From contig ML978122.1 of the NCBI GenBank assembly GCA_010015805.1, forward strand, positions 2,762,453 through 2,826,452: DNA of 64,000 nucleotides, in the 5' to 3' direction. Position numbers and translations under genes: made by a program. This document shows, in pieces, positions 22,951 to 36,480 of this stretch. Within the stretch, counting starts at the first letter, position 1, and every line of letters starts with the position of its first letter. Origin of the DNA: Rhizodiscina lignyota (taxonomy: Eukaryota; Ascomycota; Dothideomycetes; Aulographales; Rhizodiscinaceae). Under the pieces are notes generated by a model, which was not told the origin of the DNA, did no database searches, and saw only the letters and a list, made by a program, of their open reading frames with translations.

Positions 22951-23319
22951 ATAGAGTATATGTTGCACTCGATGGTAGTTTGATCTGAGCACGGCCCTTT
23001 ATTTCCTAGAACCGATAACTCGGCAACATGCGGTGGATCAGGACGATTTTGGCAATCATAGAAGGTAACCTCAGGAAATTGTATTTGTCGTCGCTTATGC
23101 AATTTGATACACGATTACTGACCCGACTCGCTGTAAAAACAAATGAAAAGTAAAAGACCGTAAAGTCTAGATGCTGAGCCAATCAGAGGGGGTATTTAGC
23201 CATTCAGAACTCCGTCGCGCGATGCATCTGACAATCTCTCCTGTCCGCAGGATGCCCATTCAAACGCCCAAATCCAAATGCAAATTAGGGTAAGAAAACA
23301 AAGCAAGAAAAGAGTGATT
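22951..23319. other. Convergent intergenic
   Basis: 370 bp between the stops of two convergent large genes; it should hold both terminators. Nothing else seen. Confidence 0.6.
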
Positions 23320-26300
23320 CTATGCCTCCGCCATCACCTGCTCGCCTTCATCCAACATGTTCATAATCAGCGCTACCTTGCGCACCATCTCATTTGCCTG
23401 GCCAACGAGTAGAAGCTTCTCCGCATTCGATGGAAGACCAAGATATGTTGGAGGCTCGCGCTCAGGCAAATTCTTCACCCAATCCATAAACTCTCTCCAT
23501 CCAGTGCCCGCTGGCAGAGTGAGAACCTGGCTGTTTTCAGCCTGCGCTCCGGTAGGCTGGATGTCCTTGATGATATTGTAGTTCTCCTCGAATGCCGCAG
23601 GTGTCATGAAACCAGTAACCAGCTTGTTGAGGGTTTTGAAGTCACTCTCGTCATCAATCTTTCCGCCATACATCTCAGTCGTCAAAGTGCGAAGCATATC
23701 CCAGGGGATATTCTTCGGAGCAACGTTCGTTCTTCCGCCCGCAACAGATTCAACCCATGTATCAATGATGAAGCTGCAGCACTCGTACTATGAAACATTA
23801 GCATCTGTAGAATAACAAGCAGACTCAAAGAACTTACGTCGCTATCATTGAACTCCCAGAAACCCTTCCATCCGAGCGTTGGAGCATAACGTAGTCTCTC
23901 TTGAATGACCGCATGAAGGAAGCATAACAAGAGGTAGATACGGCCGCGTTCGACAGGCTGCTTGGTTGCTCTTGCAGAGAGAGATGATAGAGAGTCCTTC
24001 ATGTTTGCCCTGATTCCAGCGGGCTGCTCGTACATCAAGACTCGAGATGCTCGAAGTAGGTTGACAGGGATCTTGGGATTCGTCTCCATTGACAAGAACA
24101 AGCGGAAGTCCGGATGTGGTTTGAGCGAGTCGATACGTTTCTCAAGACTCTGAAGCCACTGCGGAGCCAGATGTACGTTCTTGACAATGACCCAGGAGCC
24201 AGTTTGGGCTGCATTACTCACAGCTTTGTCTGCGCTGGCCAGGCCTTCATTCGAACCCATGGCAATGGCTGCACAAGTAGCATGCATCCTTTCGACGAGG
24301 TTATCGACTTTGTAGCTCGCGTCGAAACCTGGACTAGAGCTTAACGCGATCGGAACACCCGCGGATACTTGCTTCACGACATCCTCTAGGTCTCCAGTAA
24401 CATCAAGAATGCCATCTCCAAATACAGAAGTGACGAATCGCTCTGCAGCTGGGACCATGCGATCGACGCGGAAGATCCTGATAAGAATGAGGGAGAGTAG
24501 ACCTTGGTCGAGTGGGCTAGTATCTTCAGGCCATACTTGTGGCACATATTTCTCTGCAAATTCTTGAGTCGAGAACTCGTTCCAGGCTGAAGTTGGGATG
24601 TCGGCGATATGCTCCTTGAAGAGGCGATGCTTCGAAGCTCGCTCCATGACCTCATCAGATCGATGTGGGTGAGTTGAAACATCCACCCCTACGATATCCT
24701 CATCGAGAACAGCATCGATCAGCTGCTTGTCCATCTTGTATGGTGCAGCCTGTGCAAGAAGCATAGCAAAGACGACACGATCTCTCTGTAAGAGAGACAA
24801 CGATGTCCGACGGTAACTGACGGAAAAGAGGTTCTTGAGAATAAAGTCGATCCTCGCGTTGTGGCTTGTTTCTGCGGATCGCCTGGCTTCTCTAAGAACG
24901 TACTCGAAAATGTCGACAAAGAACTGCAGCGAGAATTGATAGAAGTGGTTAATGTGGTGAAGTTGTTCCAGAACAGCAAAAATCGCTGAGCAGGATCGAG
25001 CGATAACGGAGTATTGTTGGGTGACGTTGTCGACCTCTTGCATGACACCTTGTGTCTCTGCTGCCTTAGCATTGATCTCTGCAGCTTCCTTCTTCAGCGT
25101 CTCGAGAGTTTCCATAACGCGGTCATCGTCAAGAATGTTTCCGCGTGATTCGTTAAGAGCCTGAAGCAAGCGCTTCTCGAGATGCCGCAGACGAAGACTG
25201 AATTCACCTTGCATCTTAATCAGGTTGGATCGGCGCTCATCGACATCGGGACGCTCGGACTTGAGTACTTCGTTGAGTGATTGAGTCTGAAGACTGCTCT
25301 GGGTGACTGTGAAGTTGACGAACGTTGTTCGAGAGCATATGTCAGGAGCGAAAGTAGCCGACGGATCGCGAGTAGACAGGAAAAGCTTGAACGATGGCGA
25401 AAAGTCGATCTCTTGTTTGCCAAGCTGGATGAGAACACGACCACCTGTCTTCTGGTACTCCTTGTTAAGGACATGCGTGAGGATAGGATCCAGGTGTTCA
25501 GCATCTTGGATCAAGATTGGATTACCGAAACGCAAAGAGCTCTCCAGCTGCTTCACGAAAGAATCATCCAAGAAGCTAGTGACAGTGAGCCTGCGATCTT
25601 TACATTCATTCTGCAAGAACTCGGTGACACGGCCAGATGGATCGATGATAAGTGGGTATCGGTTGAAGCGCTTGAGGATGATCGCATTCTCAGTGCAGAG
25701 ATCATCGACTGGAAGTGAGTTCTCTTGCCACTTGAGACGTTCGTCTGCTGTCGAAAGGTACTCCGTTACTGGGTTGATTGGCTTGTACTGAATGTTGGAC
25801 AGTGACATATGGTGAAGCCAGTCTTCGGTCATTGCTTTTCTGTATTGCTGATCGTAGAAGCCTCCATATGCAATGAAAGCTGCTGCAACAAGGACGTCGC
25901 CAACAATCGTATCGATTTGAGTCGAAAAGGATCGGCTACTCTCTTCCCAACGTGCGCGCTCGGATGACAAACTGTCAAGGAGCCTCATGCTACGGTCGAC
26001 CTTCGACTGAACGCTGCTCATCTCCGATTTGATGGCCTGAGTTTCGCTGATGAGCGCAGCATATTCGGTCTTGTAAGTAGCAATGCTCTTTTCCAGATTC
26101 TTAATTGTTTCGTCGATGGCCTGCGCCTCTGCCTTGGTCTGTAAAGCCGCTTCTTCAAGCTCTTGAACTTCTTCCCTGAGCGGGCCGACTCTGTCGAGAA
26201 TCTCCGAGTAGGTGACCTGAGCCTCCACCCACTGCACAAGCGGACCGCAGGCTTTGCTGGCCCTGTTAACACGCTCAAACGAGAAGTCGTCCTTGGACAA

Positions 26301-29300
26301 GAATTCATTCCGCATCCTGATACGATGGTTCCTGGTCATCTGTCGCTCATTGTCATAGTTGACGATGCTTGCAATGAAGTCATCCTTTCTTACGATAGCC
26401 TGAATATCCTTCCAATTTGCCACCTTGTGACCAAGAAGAGTGCAAACAGATTCCAATGCTAGCTTAACACCAGACGGAGGATTCTGCATTGATCTGACTT
26501 CAGTAAGATGTTGACGCTTGATATTGCTGACACTCTTCTTTGCCTCTGCGACTGCGGGTTCGGCGTTTGCAAGATCGTTGAGCACAACTTCACGACGGGT
26601 CTCAACTTCCTGCTCCTGCTTTTCGAGCGCAGCTTGGATCTCAAGGGAAGCCGACTTCCGTTGCTCAGCTTCGCGCTGATCAGCAATCATACGTTGCAGC
26701 TTCTCGTTTGCCTCTGCATCCTTCTTCTCGAGTTGACCCTGCTTTGCCGCGAGGCTCTTGCGAAGATCGCTGACTTTGTCCACAGTCTCTCGTAACTTGT
26801 CGAGACCGACGTTGAGATGCCGTTGCTGCTCTTCAAGGTCTTCTCGCTTCTCGTGGTATAGCTTGACGTACTGCGCAACAAAATCAAGGAAGTGGCGAGG
26901 AGTAAGGTATGTGATCTTATTCTGCTGCTTCTGAAGGCGAACGCTGAGTTTCTGCAGTGAATAATGGACATAGACCATAGCATTAACAACTGCATCGCGA
27001 TGGTTGAGTGGTAGGCTGAGCTCGCGATAGACCAACTGTACGCTGTCCGGCGCAGAATAAGATGGCCGATCAAGATCGACGCTCTGTGTAAGCTCAGAAC
27101 CAACCTGGAATAGAGCTTGGTCGGACCAGTCTCCAAACCAGTTGAGGACGCAACGATTGAACAGGGCAGGGCTAGTCGCAGCTTTTGAAGAGAGACCTTC
27201 CTCTGGCGGGTTCATAGTGAAAACAACGTGAAGGTTCTTGACGATTTGCTGTGTAAACCACTTGTAAAGCTCTTCTTGGGAGTCCAGAAGAAGGCCCTGT
27301 CGCTGAGCTCCTTCGCGGCAAGCAGTCATGAGAGTTGCATATTCGTCGCCTTCAAAAAGACCCGGTACTTCAGCATTGGCGAGAAGCGTGTTCATGCGCT
27401 CCAGGAAACCCGAATCAAGGACATTGGACTCGTCCATGATGAAGCAGACCTTCTCACCCTTACAGCCGCAGCGTCGAAGTACATTTCGCAGATCCTCATC
27501 GAAGTCCTCAGCGGAGTATTTGCCGTGGACTTTGATCTGGAAGACCGTAAGGCCATTCATCCAAGCTACGAAACGGGACAATGTCGTCTTGCCACTGCCA
27601 CTGACACCGATCAGGATCAGATGGCCTTGCGGTTGCCGGAAGACACGATCGATGCGGAGAACGTGTTCTAGCACGTCGTTGAACAGGATGAGTGGCACGT
27701 CGAGCTCTTCTTCGCAGAAAGTCTTGAGACGAGCTTTGACGAAGTCGCGGAGTTGCTCCCTCTCCACAGGTACGTAATTCTTCGATAGCCAGTTGGAAAA
27801 CAGTATTGGACCTCCCAAGGCCTTATCTTCATCAATGGTAGGGAAGTGCTCGAGAGCAATCCGCTGCACGCTGTCTTGCGTCCAATTTCGCTCATCCTCG
27901 TCAATGAGACGATCCTGGAAGAGTCGAAGGGCCTCGTGCGCCCAAATGCGGACTAGGCCTTCCAGCGTGAGACTCTCAAGTGGCTTGATAGCCTCATACA
28001 AGCCCCGAACCCACCTAGTCAACTCACGAGGCGAGTAGACATAGTGTGGTTGGATATCCGGTGTGAAGCGCTTCTGCGACTCGGAGTACAACTGCACCAT
28101 GGCCTTCGTAAGAGGCTCGGCATAGCCACGCAAAGCTGGGATGATCTTCAGCACGGCGTTGTTGAACGTGCCGTAGATCTGGTGAAGTGACAATTCGCCC
28201 GGATAGTCGACCATCACGAGAGGCGCATGACGAAGGAATCGGAAGCCCATAGGTGTACGTCCAGCATCTGTAGGAGGGTTGCAAGCGCCGACGAACTGTA
28301 TGCGGTCAAGAGTAACCCAGGTCTTGTCGCTTGTCCTCCAGAAGCCATTCTGTTCAATGAGCTGACGCAAGAATGAAATTGCTCGCTGAGTGCCATAGTG
28401 ATCTGGAGCAGGCAGGTTGATTTCGTCGCAGAAGATGACTAGCCAGCGTCCAATTTGCGACGGTGTGAGCATAACACCATTCAGTGTCTTCTTGTACTCG
28501 CAGTATTGCTCGAAAGTCTTGATCAGTAGATCTGGAGTTGTTGCGCTTGAGAAATTCAAGCCTACGACCTCCATGTTGGGAAGTTTTCGCAGCGCACTGA
28601 ACAATGTCATGGTTTTACCGGAACCTGGAGGACCACAGAGAATGAGTGGTTTGTGCTCTGCGAGCCATGAGTAAAGGATGTCCTCGTGCCGAACGGTGTC
28701 AAGTGTCGGTATGACCACGTCCGTCTGAGTTACTGAATGTGTGTTGACCTCAATAGAAGGCACTTGAGATTGCCACATCGTCCAATCTGCAGTTGGGAGA
28801 GAGACATCAAAGTCAATGAGCGAAGTGCCCTGGCCGAGTGGAGGTACATCAACTGTCGTGAGACCTGCTATGTGATCCCCAAAGAGTTTTCTCTCTGATA
28901 GTGGGCAGTCGCCAGTGAAAGACCAAGTCATCGCTAGAAGCAGCTTCTTCGAGAGGTATGCATCGATCTGTTCAACCTCAAGTGGGAAATCCGGGTGCTG
29001 AATATTGTACTCAAGCAACGAGCGGCAGGCCTTATTAAGCAGCGAGAAGAGAGTCTTCAGTGCACGAATATCGCTATACTCCATAATGTGGCGGAGAGGA
29101 CGGGCTTCAGTGAGAGCCTTATGGACAAGCTGCTCGCTCTGTAGATGGGCTTGGAGGAAATCGGCGGCCTGGCCTTGAACAGTGAGCAGCTTCTGAGGTA
29201 ACTGGCCAGGCGGTACTGTCTCGTCCTCTACATCTTCGAATGGCAGCTGGCGAAGGGCAGAAAGGTAGTTCTCGACCATCATGTCTGTTGTAACCGTATC

Positions 29301-32300
29301 ATCGCTGAACCAAACCATACCACAACGACTGACTGTAGCAAGAGTAGCGTATTTGAGGGTCTCGACTTCGAACATGATGCGAACATTCGCAGGCAGATTG
29401 AGGCGCTCTCCATTCGGCAAGGTGAGCAGCTTGTTATCATCAAGAACACTGTTCAAGTTCTCAACCCATTCGGGATCAACGTCACCATCGAAGACGATCC
29501 AGTGTCTCTTTGTGTCTTCACCACGGAGGTTGTCGACGATCTTTCGCAGGATGCTCGTGAATAAACCGTCTGTCCACTCACGCGTCGTGCTGTCGAGACT
29601 ACCGTACAGGTGCTCTTTGCTCATGACCTTAGGATCGATAACGTGGCAAACACCTTCGACGCCTTCCACCTTCTGCAGCGCCTGGAGGAGAATCCTCCAC
29701 GCACTGGACTTGCCAGAGCCTGAGGAGCCCACCATCATGACACCATGATGTAGGCATTGAATCTGGTAGAGTTGGATGACCTTGGCCATCCAGGAATCGC
29801 TGACCACGAATCGAGATGCAGCAGCAACCTCGCGGATTGCCTTCTTGAGCTCTTCAAGTGGAGCAGGTACGTACTCGACACCAGGGAAGGACTCTGCCTC
29901 GATTGTCTCCATGACTTCAGCATCCTGCCGGATCAACTTGGGTCCCATGGTTTCGCGTAAACTTTGCACAATGATCTGTGGCTCCAGAATGTCGTCATGA
30001 AGGCTCTGATCTCCCTTTGTCGACAGTCTTGCGCGCTTCAGTCCTCCCGAACTAACAAGCACGCTCTTCAGGGCACGTAATCCGAAGTCGTAATGTGCCT
30101 GCTTTGACAAGCTCGCAGCGCATTTATCGAAGAACGGTACGGTTTGCTTGCTGAGCTCCTTTGCCCTTGAGAAGCCCTGTGAGAACAGCATAACTTCTGC
30201 GATAAGTTCCTTGTCGGGCTTGGACATGGCAACACTTCGGAATAGCTTCTTCAAGTTGTCTGGAAGATTAGAACGCCCAGCGTAGCCCGGATTCATGGTG
30301 ACAAAGATTCCAGTATTGTTGTGAACGTGCAAGCTACGACCAACGAGGTCGATTTGAACCTTCTCATCGACTACACCGCGACGCAGACCAAGCTGGATAT
30401 TTTGTATCTGCTGAGACACTGCGGACAAAATGCGCTCTTCGAGACGGTTGAATTCGTCAAAGCAACCCCAAGCGCCGACTTGGCAGATACCAAGGAAGAT
30501 CCGTCCCATGGCTTGGAAGTCAAAGGTATCGTCGCAGCAGAACACTAATGTGAAGCGACCAAGCTGAACACCAAGTGCTTTGACTGACTCTGTCTTACCA
30601 GTACCAGCAGGTCCATATGGCGATCCACCCAGCCTCTGGCAAAGGGCTTGAGTGAGAGTGAGGAAGCATCGGTCTGTGAGCGGTGTTCGAACGAGGCGCT
30701 CCGCCACACCAAGATACTCAAACCCGTAGGGAATGATTGCGTTCGCCATTTTAACCTTCAGCCGATCGAGCAACTCTCCTTCGTTCGCGTACACGTAGCG
30801 CATCTGGAGTTGCCACATGTAGTAGTTGGGTGAGTCGGCGTTTGCAGCTTTCAGCTTGCCAATTACATCGCGTTGATGGACGAATTCGGTGATGAGATGC
30901 TCTGACTTTCGCCTCTGTAATGGTTCCAAGTTTCCAAGTACAGACGAAGCCAGCAACCGAAGCAACTCGACGTGGCGATCATAAAGTGCTCCCAGGGATG
31001 CACCACCTTCTCGAAGCGACTCCTCGACAGATGCAGTCCAACAGCACTGGGTAGCCAGGACGACGATCTGAGCCGGGAAAGCAGACATGTAAGCTTCGAA
31101 AGCCGCTGCATCAAGGGTGTCAGCTTCGACAATTGCCTTGAATTGTTCCGATGCGTCCACCAAGAGTTCGGCAAGAGTGACCTTCATGCTGTGTTCAAGT
31201 GCACCGAGCCACTCATTGACCTTGGGGGTCTTGATGAGAGAAACTTCGCGCTTCATCATAACCTCTTCCCCTTCCTTCGAAACGAAGCCGATAATAGTCG
31301 TGTCTTCAGTCGTGATGAGACCGGCGAGGCCGGCGAACATTTTGCGAAGGTGTTTCGCGACGCGCCCAGTGTCATTGCTGTTGCCAATGATCTCCAGCAA
31401 GTCCTCGTCGCCGACAAAGTAGAAGCGTGGGAAAGATACGCGCTCACGCTCAAGGTATTCTCCCAATGCTTTTTGGATCTTGTTGAGTAGCTCTGCCAAT
31501 CGCTCGAGAGACTTCTGCACTCCTGCAATGCTGAGAACCTCCATGACGAATGGCTGCTTCGCGACCTTCCGCATGACTGAAAGGAACTCATTGTCGATGT
31601 TCTGGAAACGCGAAGATTCCAGCGGGAGCAAATGTTTGATATCAGCATTGCCGGTGAAGACGCCCTCAAGGTAGACCCATTGCCTCTGCACATCTATCCA
31701 AACATCGAACAAGACGTGGACGCGGTTGAGCTTCTCTTCCCAGAGCGACGCATCCTCCTCAAATTCTTTGTAGTAGGGGGAATGTCGCATAGCTTGGAGA
31801 GAGTTCAAGTTCTCGGAGCATTTTGCGAACAAGTCGTCCCAGCCGCGAATCAATCGGCATTTGTTGTGATAATTGACCAGGTCCAGGGAGTAGTTCTGCC
31901 AAGTCTCTTTCACTTGCCGAATGAACTCTTCCAATGCCATCTCACCTTGCGCTTGAGCAATGACATCTCGGATAATGACTTCGTTTGCGCTGAGATTGAG
32001 ATCCCAGACATCGCCAAGCGTCATCGAGAGTTGAGAATAACGCTTTGACGGTTTGAGGGTTTTAAAGATGCGGTTCCAGTGTCTTTCCCTTACAGCCTCA
32101 GATCTCATATCTGCAAGTAGCGGGTTCATCTTCAGTAGCTGGCGCAGCTGGTTCTGTACATGCTCGAATGCCGCGTACTGTCGCATTCGGCTAGGCATCT
32201 CCTTGGTCATTTTAATGAGGTTGTCAAGAGACTGGCGCAACTTGCGTGGCTGAATGCTATTCCACAGAGACTCCCGGAGTTCATTGATGCTGTTCCAGAT

Positions 32301-35300
32301 TGTCCCAAGGGCTGCCCAGACGGACTGGAAGTCTTGTACTTCCTCCAGTAGAGTTGAAAGTGCCGTTTCTGGGCTGGCAGGAAGATCCAAGGCTTCTTTC
32401 GCTTTCGCTACCATCTCAGATTCTGACTGGAGCTGCGTGAGCTTGCTGCTAAAAGATTGGAGAGTCAACGAAGCCTGCTCGTGTGGAATAAGGCCGGAGA
32501 CGGGTTTCTCCTCATTCCATTGCGTACTGATCTCTGTGATCTTTTGGTGAACGAGCTTGTCTTCTGCAACAATCTTTGCACGGAGTGCATCAGTCTGGTC
32601 CTGAACGATCTTTGCCTTGCGCTCAAGGATATCGTTCAAAATAGCCCACTCGTGATCAATCTGGTCGACATGCAGCCAGTCCGCAGGGAATTGATGGCGT
32701 TGTCGTTGAAGCATCGTCTGGCCCTGACGAAACACCTCGACTTCTGGTGTCCAAGCTTTGACCTTCCGCTTCGATTGTTGGACGACAGTAATGAATGCAA
32801 CCGCGTGACCGGTAGTTGAAGCCTCCAGTGACTGGCTCTCCAAATCTTTGCGGGCCTTCTCGATATCTGCGTGGACTTCGACCATACGGGTCCCAAGCTT
32901 CCCCGCAAATCGAACCAATATATCGTGTTGCCATTGGTCGTACTTCGCATTAACCTTCATCTGCACTTGCTCGTAGTCCACGTTTACGTGACCAAATGAT
33001 CTGCTGACTTCAGAGGTGTCAAAAGTTGACCGGCTCTTCCTGATCTCTTGCAGAAGCTGGAGCCATTGCCCTAGGTCGTCTCCAAGGGCGTCGTATACTT
33101 GCTCTGCGCGGAGATCCCAAAGAGATTGAAACTGTAACCACTTCGCAATGTATTCGTTTACATGGCCCAGACGCTCCTCGATGGCGTCGTAGACTCGGGA
33201 CAAGGCTTCCATGCAGCGCACTGGAAGTTCGATATATAGAGACTCGGCCAAAACCTCTGAGTCCTGCACACGATGCTCATATCTTGTAGCCTTGACTGTC
33301 TGTAGGTTGCAGACGATGCCAATCCAAGAATGAAGCTGTTCTAACCATGCAGCTCTCGCGTACTCTAGAGGCGGCTCCAAGAAGATGACTTGGTTGCGCA
33401 TTGAGATTTCCAGTACCAGTTGATTTAGTTTTGGCACGTTGCGCTGCATCGGATCTAGATCTTGGTCGGCGTCCCTACTCCTTGGTCTGTCAAATGATGT
33501 CTCATTACTGGTAAAGACTTCAATCCAGTCGTCGATAGCGCGCTGAAGTCTTGCGGTAAGGATATCCTCGATCTTGCCATTCAGCTCAGAAACCCAATAA
33601 GACAAGTTGACATAGTTCTGGAGGTGAAGCTGATCGACAGAGTTTTGGATTGAGTCGAGCGTTCTCTGGAAGGCTTCCTCGGTGTACGGGCAGGTCTCTA
33701 ATTCCGCCAAGCAATTCTGAATGGTAGAATGCAAAGTGGTAAGAGTCGTAGACTTCTTTTGCAGCTCCTCGACGGCGTGGGCAAACTCTCGCACAAACTG
33801 AACGTGCTTGCTCTCGCCTCGCACTCCACTCGTGTCTCCAGGTGCAAGCGTACCGTGCCGAATATGCAGGTCGTAAGCGTGTACAAAAGACTCCCATCTC
33901 AAATACACGCCTTTGGCGATCAAGGCCCGGACATCATTTCCGTACCCGCTTAAGAGAATGGTAACATCTCCTAGTTCCGTGACGGAGCGTTGCGTCTGAG
34001 CGTAGGTACGAATGCTTTCCATCATACTAACAGCGTACGGGTACACGCGTTTAGCTTCCTTGGAAACATTGTTGATAGCATGTGGGACCTGATAATTTAG
34101 CCACAGCAGATTCCGCACTTCCTTGAAGAGCACGATGATCTGGGGGTCAAAATTAACATTGATCTCAAGCACATTGCCGGCTGCGCGGTTGCGTGTTATC
34201 GTGAAGAGGCGCCCTGATATCGAGAGGTTACGTCGCGCGACGTTCTGATACCAGGACTCGAAAATGGGCCGCGTTTCGAGCTTCTTTCGGAACATGCTGC
34301 TCTCGTTTTGCAACTTCTGTCCCTCTGCGTGGAGGGCCCAGTTCTCGCCAAGAATGTCCTCGACTTTCTTCATGTACGCGTCCAGTTGTCGCTCGATTTG
34401 TCTGGCCCAAATGATTGCGCCAGAAACTGGAGGGATATCTCTAAGGCTTGCCATGGCATGCGCTTCCGATTTACCGTACTGCTGCTTGAACCGCTCATGC
34501 AACTGAAGGATATCATCCTTGACATTGTCGATCAATTGCGTCTGGTACTCGGATATTGCGCTTCGGATCTTGGGTCGCACAAACAGCGCGTTGAACTTGG
34601 AGAAGACTCGGAACATCTCATTGGCGTTCTTCGCTATCGCAAGTCGGTCTCTCAGCCTGGCTATGATCGAATTCTCGACTCGCGCAGTCCGCTCATTGTA
34701 AAGCTCTTCGGCATGCGCCCAGATTTGTGTGCCTTCTGGGGACACGTCCAGGACGTCCACATCTTTAAGCGCAGCATAGGCCTGCGAAACTTCTTCCACA
34801 GCATCAACATCACCAATTTCTTCAACGATGACCGGGCCAGTTCCATTAGCCAATTCTGCAGTGTCCTTTGGTCCTGTTGTTGGGCCTAACACGTTGACAA
34901 TCGTTCGCTGCAGCTGCTCGTGGTTATGCCTGAAGTTGTTGATATATTTTAGGCGATCCTGTGTCTTGATGTGCCTTGCCGTAATGCGGATTGGGATAAA
35001 TCTATCATTTCGCTTCCTCGTAACTTCGCGGGCTACATTGGTGAACTCCTTAACATTGTAATCCCACGCCATCCAGATCTCATCAGCGCTCTTCATGAGT
35101 GTCTGAAACTCGGGGAATTCCAAGTGCATCAAAGATCTGCCGCGCATGAGAGTATGCAGTCTGTCGTCAAGATCGCCAGAGATTGCTTCCACAAGAGGTA
35201 ACGCCCGCTGTACTGGATATGGACTTATGCGCAGCTTCTTGTTCATGTGCACAAAGATTTGGTCGATCGATTCCTTCACCTTCTGCAGAGATGTTGCCGA

Positions 35301-36480
35301 CAACAACTCATCTAGAGGGAACTCGCGCATGAGTTGGTTATAGCGCTGCACAAGATCCATCTTCTCTTTCAGTCCGGTATCCGTGCTAAAGCTGATTGCC
35401 GTACCAAATCGTTTCGCATTCTTCAATACCTCGAGCGTGAGAAGGACGCCACCACTACGCAGCTGACTCTCAATAGAGTCTAGTCTCGCTTCCATGGCCA
35501 ACCAAAAGTTGATCTCTTGTGAGGCAGTTCCTTGCGTTGGGTCCCTCGACGTGTCTGTTATCGTGCGTATCGCCTTGATCCACCCATTGACAGAGGTCTG
35601 TAACTGATTATGGAAGGCCGGATCGTCCGTTAAGGTCTTTGGCTTGATCATGTCGATCGTCAGCTGTTGGCCTTTTGGCTCGGCCTCCTCCACAGCTTCT
35701 TGGATGACCGGATGAAGTGGGAGAGACAAGGCAGGGATCTCGACATTTTGCTGCAGCTGCAAGAGATTCAGTTCCAGCTCTGCAATCTTGCGCTTCGTGC
35801 CAGGTATGCCAGTCCGTGCATCGCTGTCTGCCTTGCTCCAAGTCCGGTTCAGCACGTCGTTGTTCTTTGTCAGGGCCTCAAAGTATGGTCCCAGAGCGTA
35901 GTGAAGATACGTATGCACCACCCCTGATGCAGCAGCGGACGAGCCTTGATTTGCGGCTGCGGCATCTTGACTTGATATACCTGGTAGGTATATGACCTGG
36001 ACTTGTGATGTAATCGGAATTTGAGGGTCTAGTGGCTGCGCATTTGGTTTGAGAATGGCAATGGTAGCAACGCAGGTCGGCGAATTCGAGAGGTCTGAAG
36101 AGAGTGTATAGGTGAAGCGTTGAGAAGGTACTGGTAATCTTTGTCAGTATATAAATTTTGATTGCTTGGGAGATATTAAACTAACATGCTGTACCGTTTG
36201 CGCCGTTGGTGTGTAGTGGCTCGGCCTCAACGTCTTTTCGAACATACAGTGCTGCAGCCTGCGGCTCTGAAGCAAATCGCGAACAACGTTGCAGAGTTTC
36301 TGGCAACTCTGATTGCGACAGAAAGCTCGGATATGCTTCCAAGTCAGACTTTGGAGCTCCTAAGGTGACGGTGATGAGATTCGAGAGATGGTCCACCAAC
36401 ACTTGGGGGTCGAATGTTGGTGGACTGGCAGCGTTGGCGATGCCGTTGGCCCCTGGCGGAGCGACCAGAGGGCCTTCCAT
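23320..36480 (-). CDS. nudA: Cytoplasmic dynein heavy chain
   Basis: Three exons (36480-36195, 36130-23838, 23787-23320; introns 64 and 50 nt) give 4348 residues, the usual length of fungal cytoplasmic dynein heavy chains (A. nidulans nudA, yeast DYN1). It is the minus-end-directed microtubule motor for nuclear migration, spindle positioning and vesicle/endosome transport. The first third is the tail that dimerises and binds intermediate chains. The motor ring follows, with P-loops [10 protein letters not shown] (AAA1, near 1930), [11 protein letters not shown] (AAA2, near 2230), [11 protein letters not shown] (AAA3, near 2600) and [12 protein letters not shown] (AAA4, near 2940). The coiled-coil stalk flanks the microtubule-binding region ([17 protein letters not shown], near 3360). 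The first intron needs donor G|GTACAG; the last joins FNDSD to YECCSF. The 12.3-kb central exon has no interruption. Confidence 0.98.

Noticed and set aside
23682-36130. Many 60-170-codon ORFs on both strands inside the dynein gene
   Set aside because: Shadows of a 12-kb coding exon; none has independent motifs.
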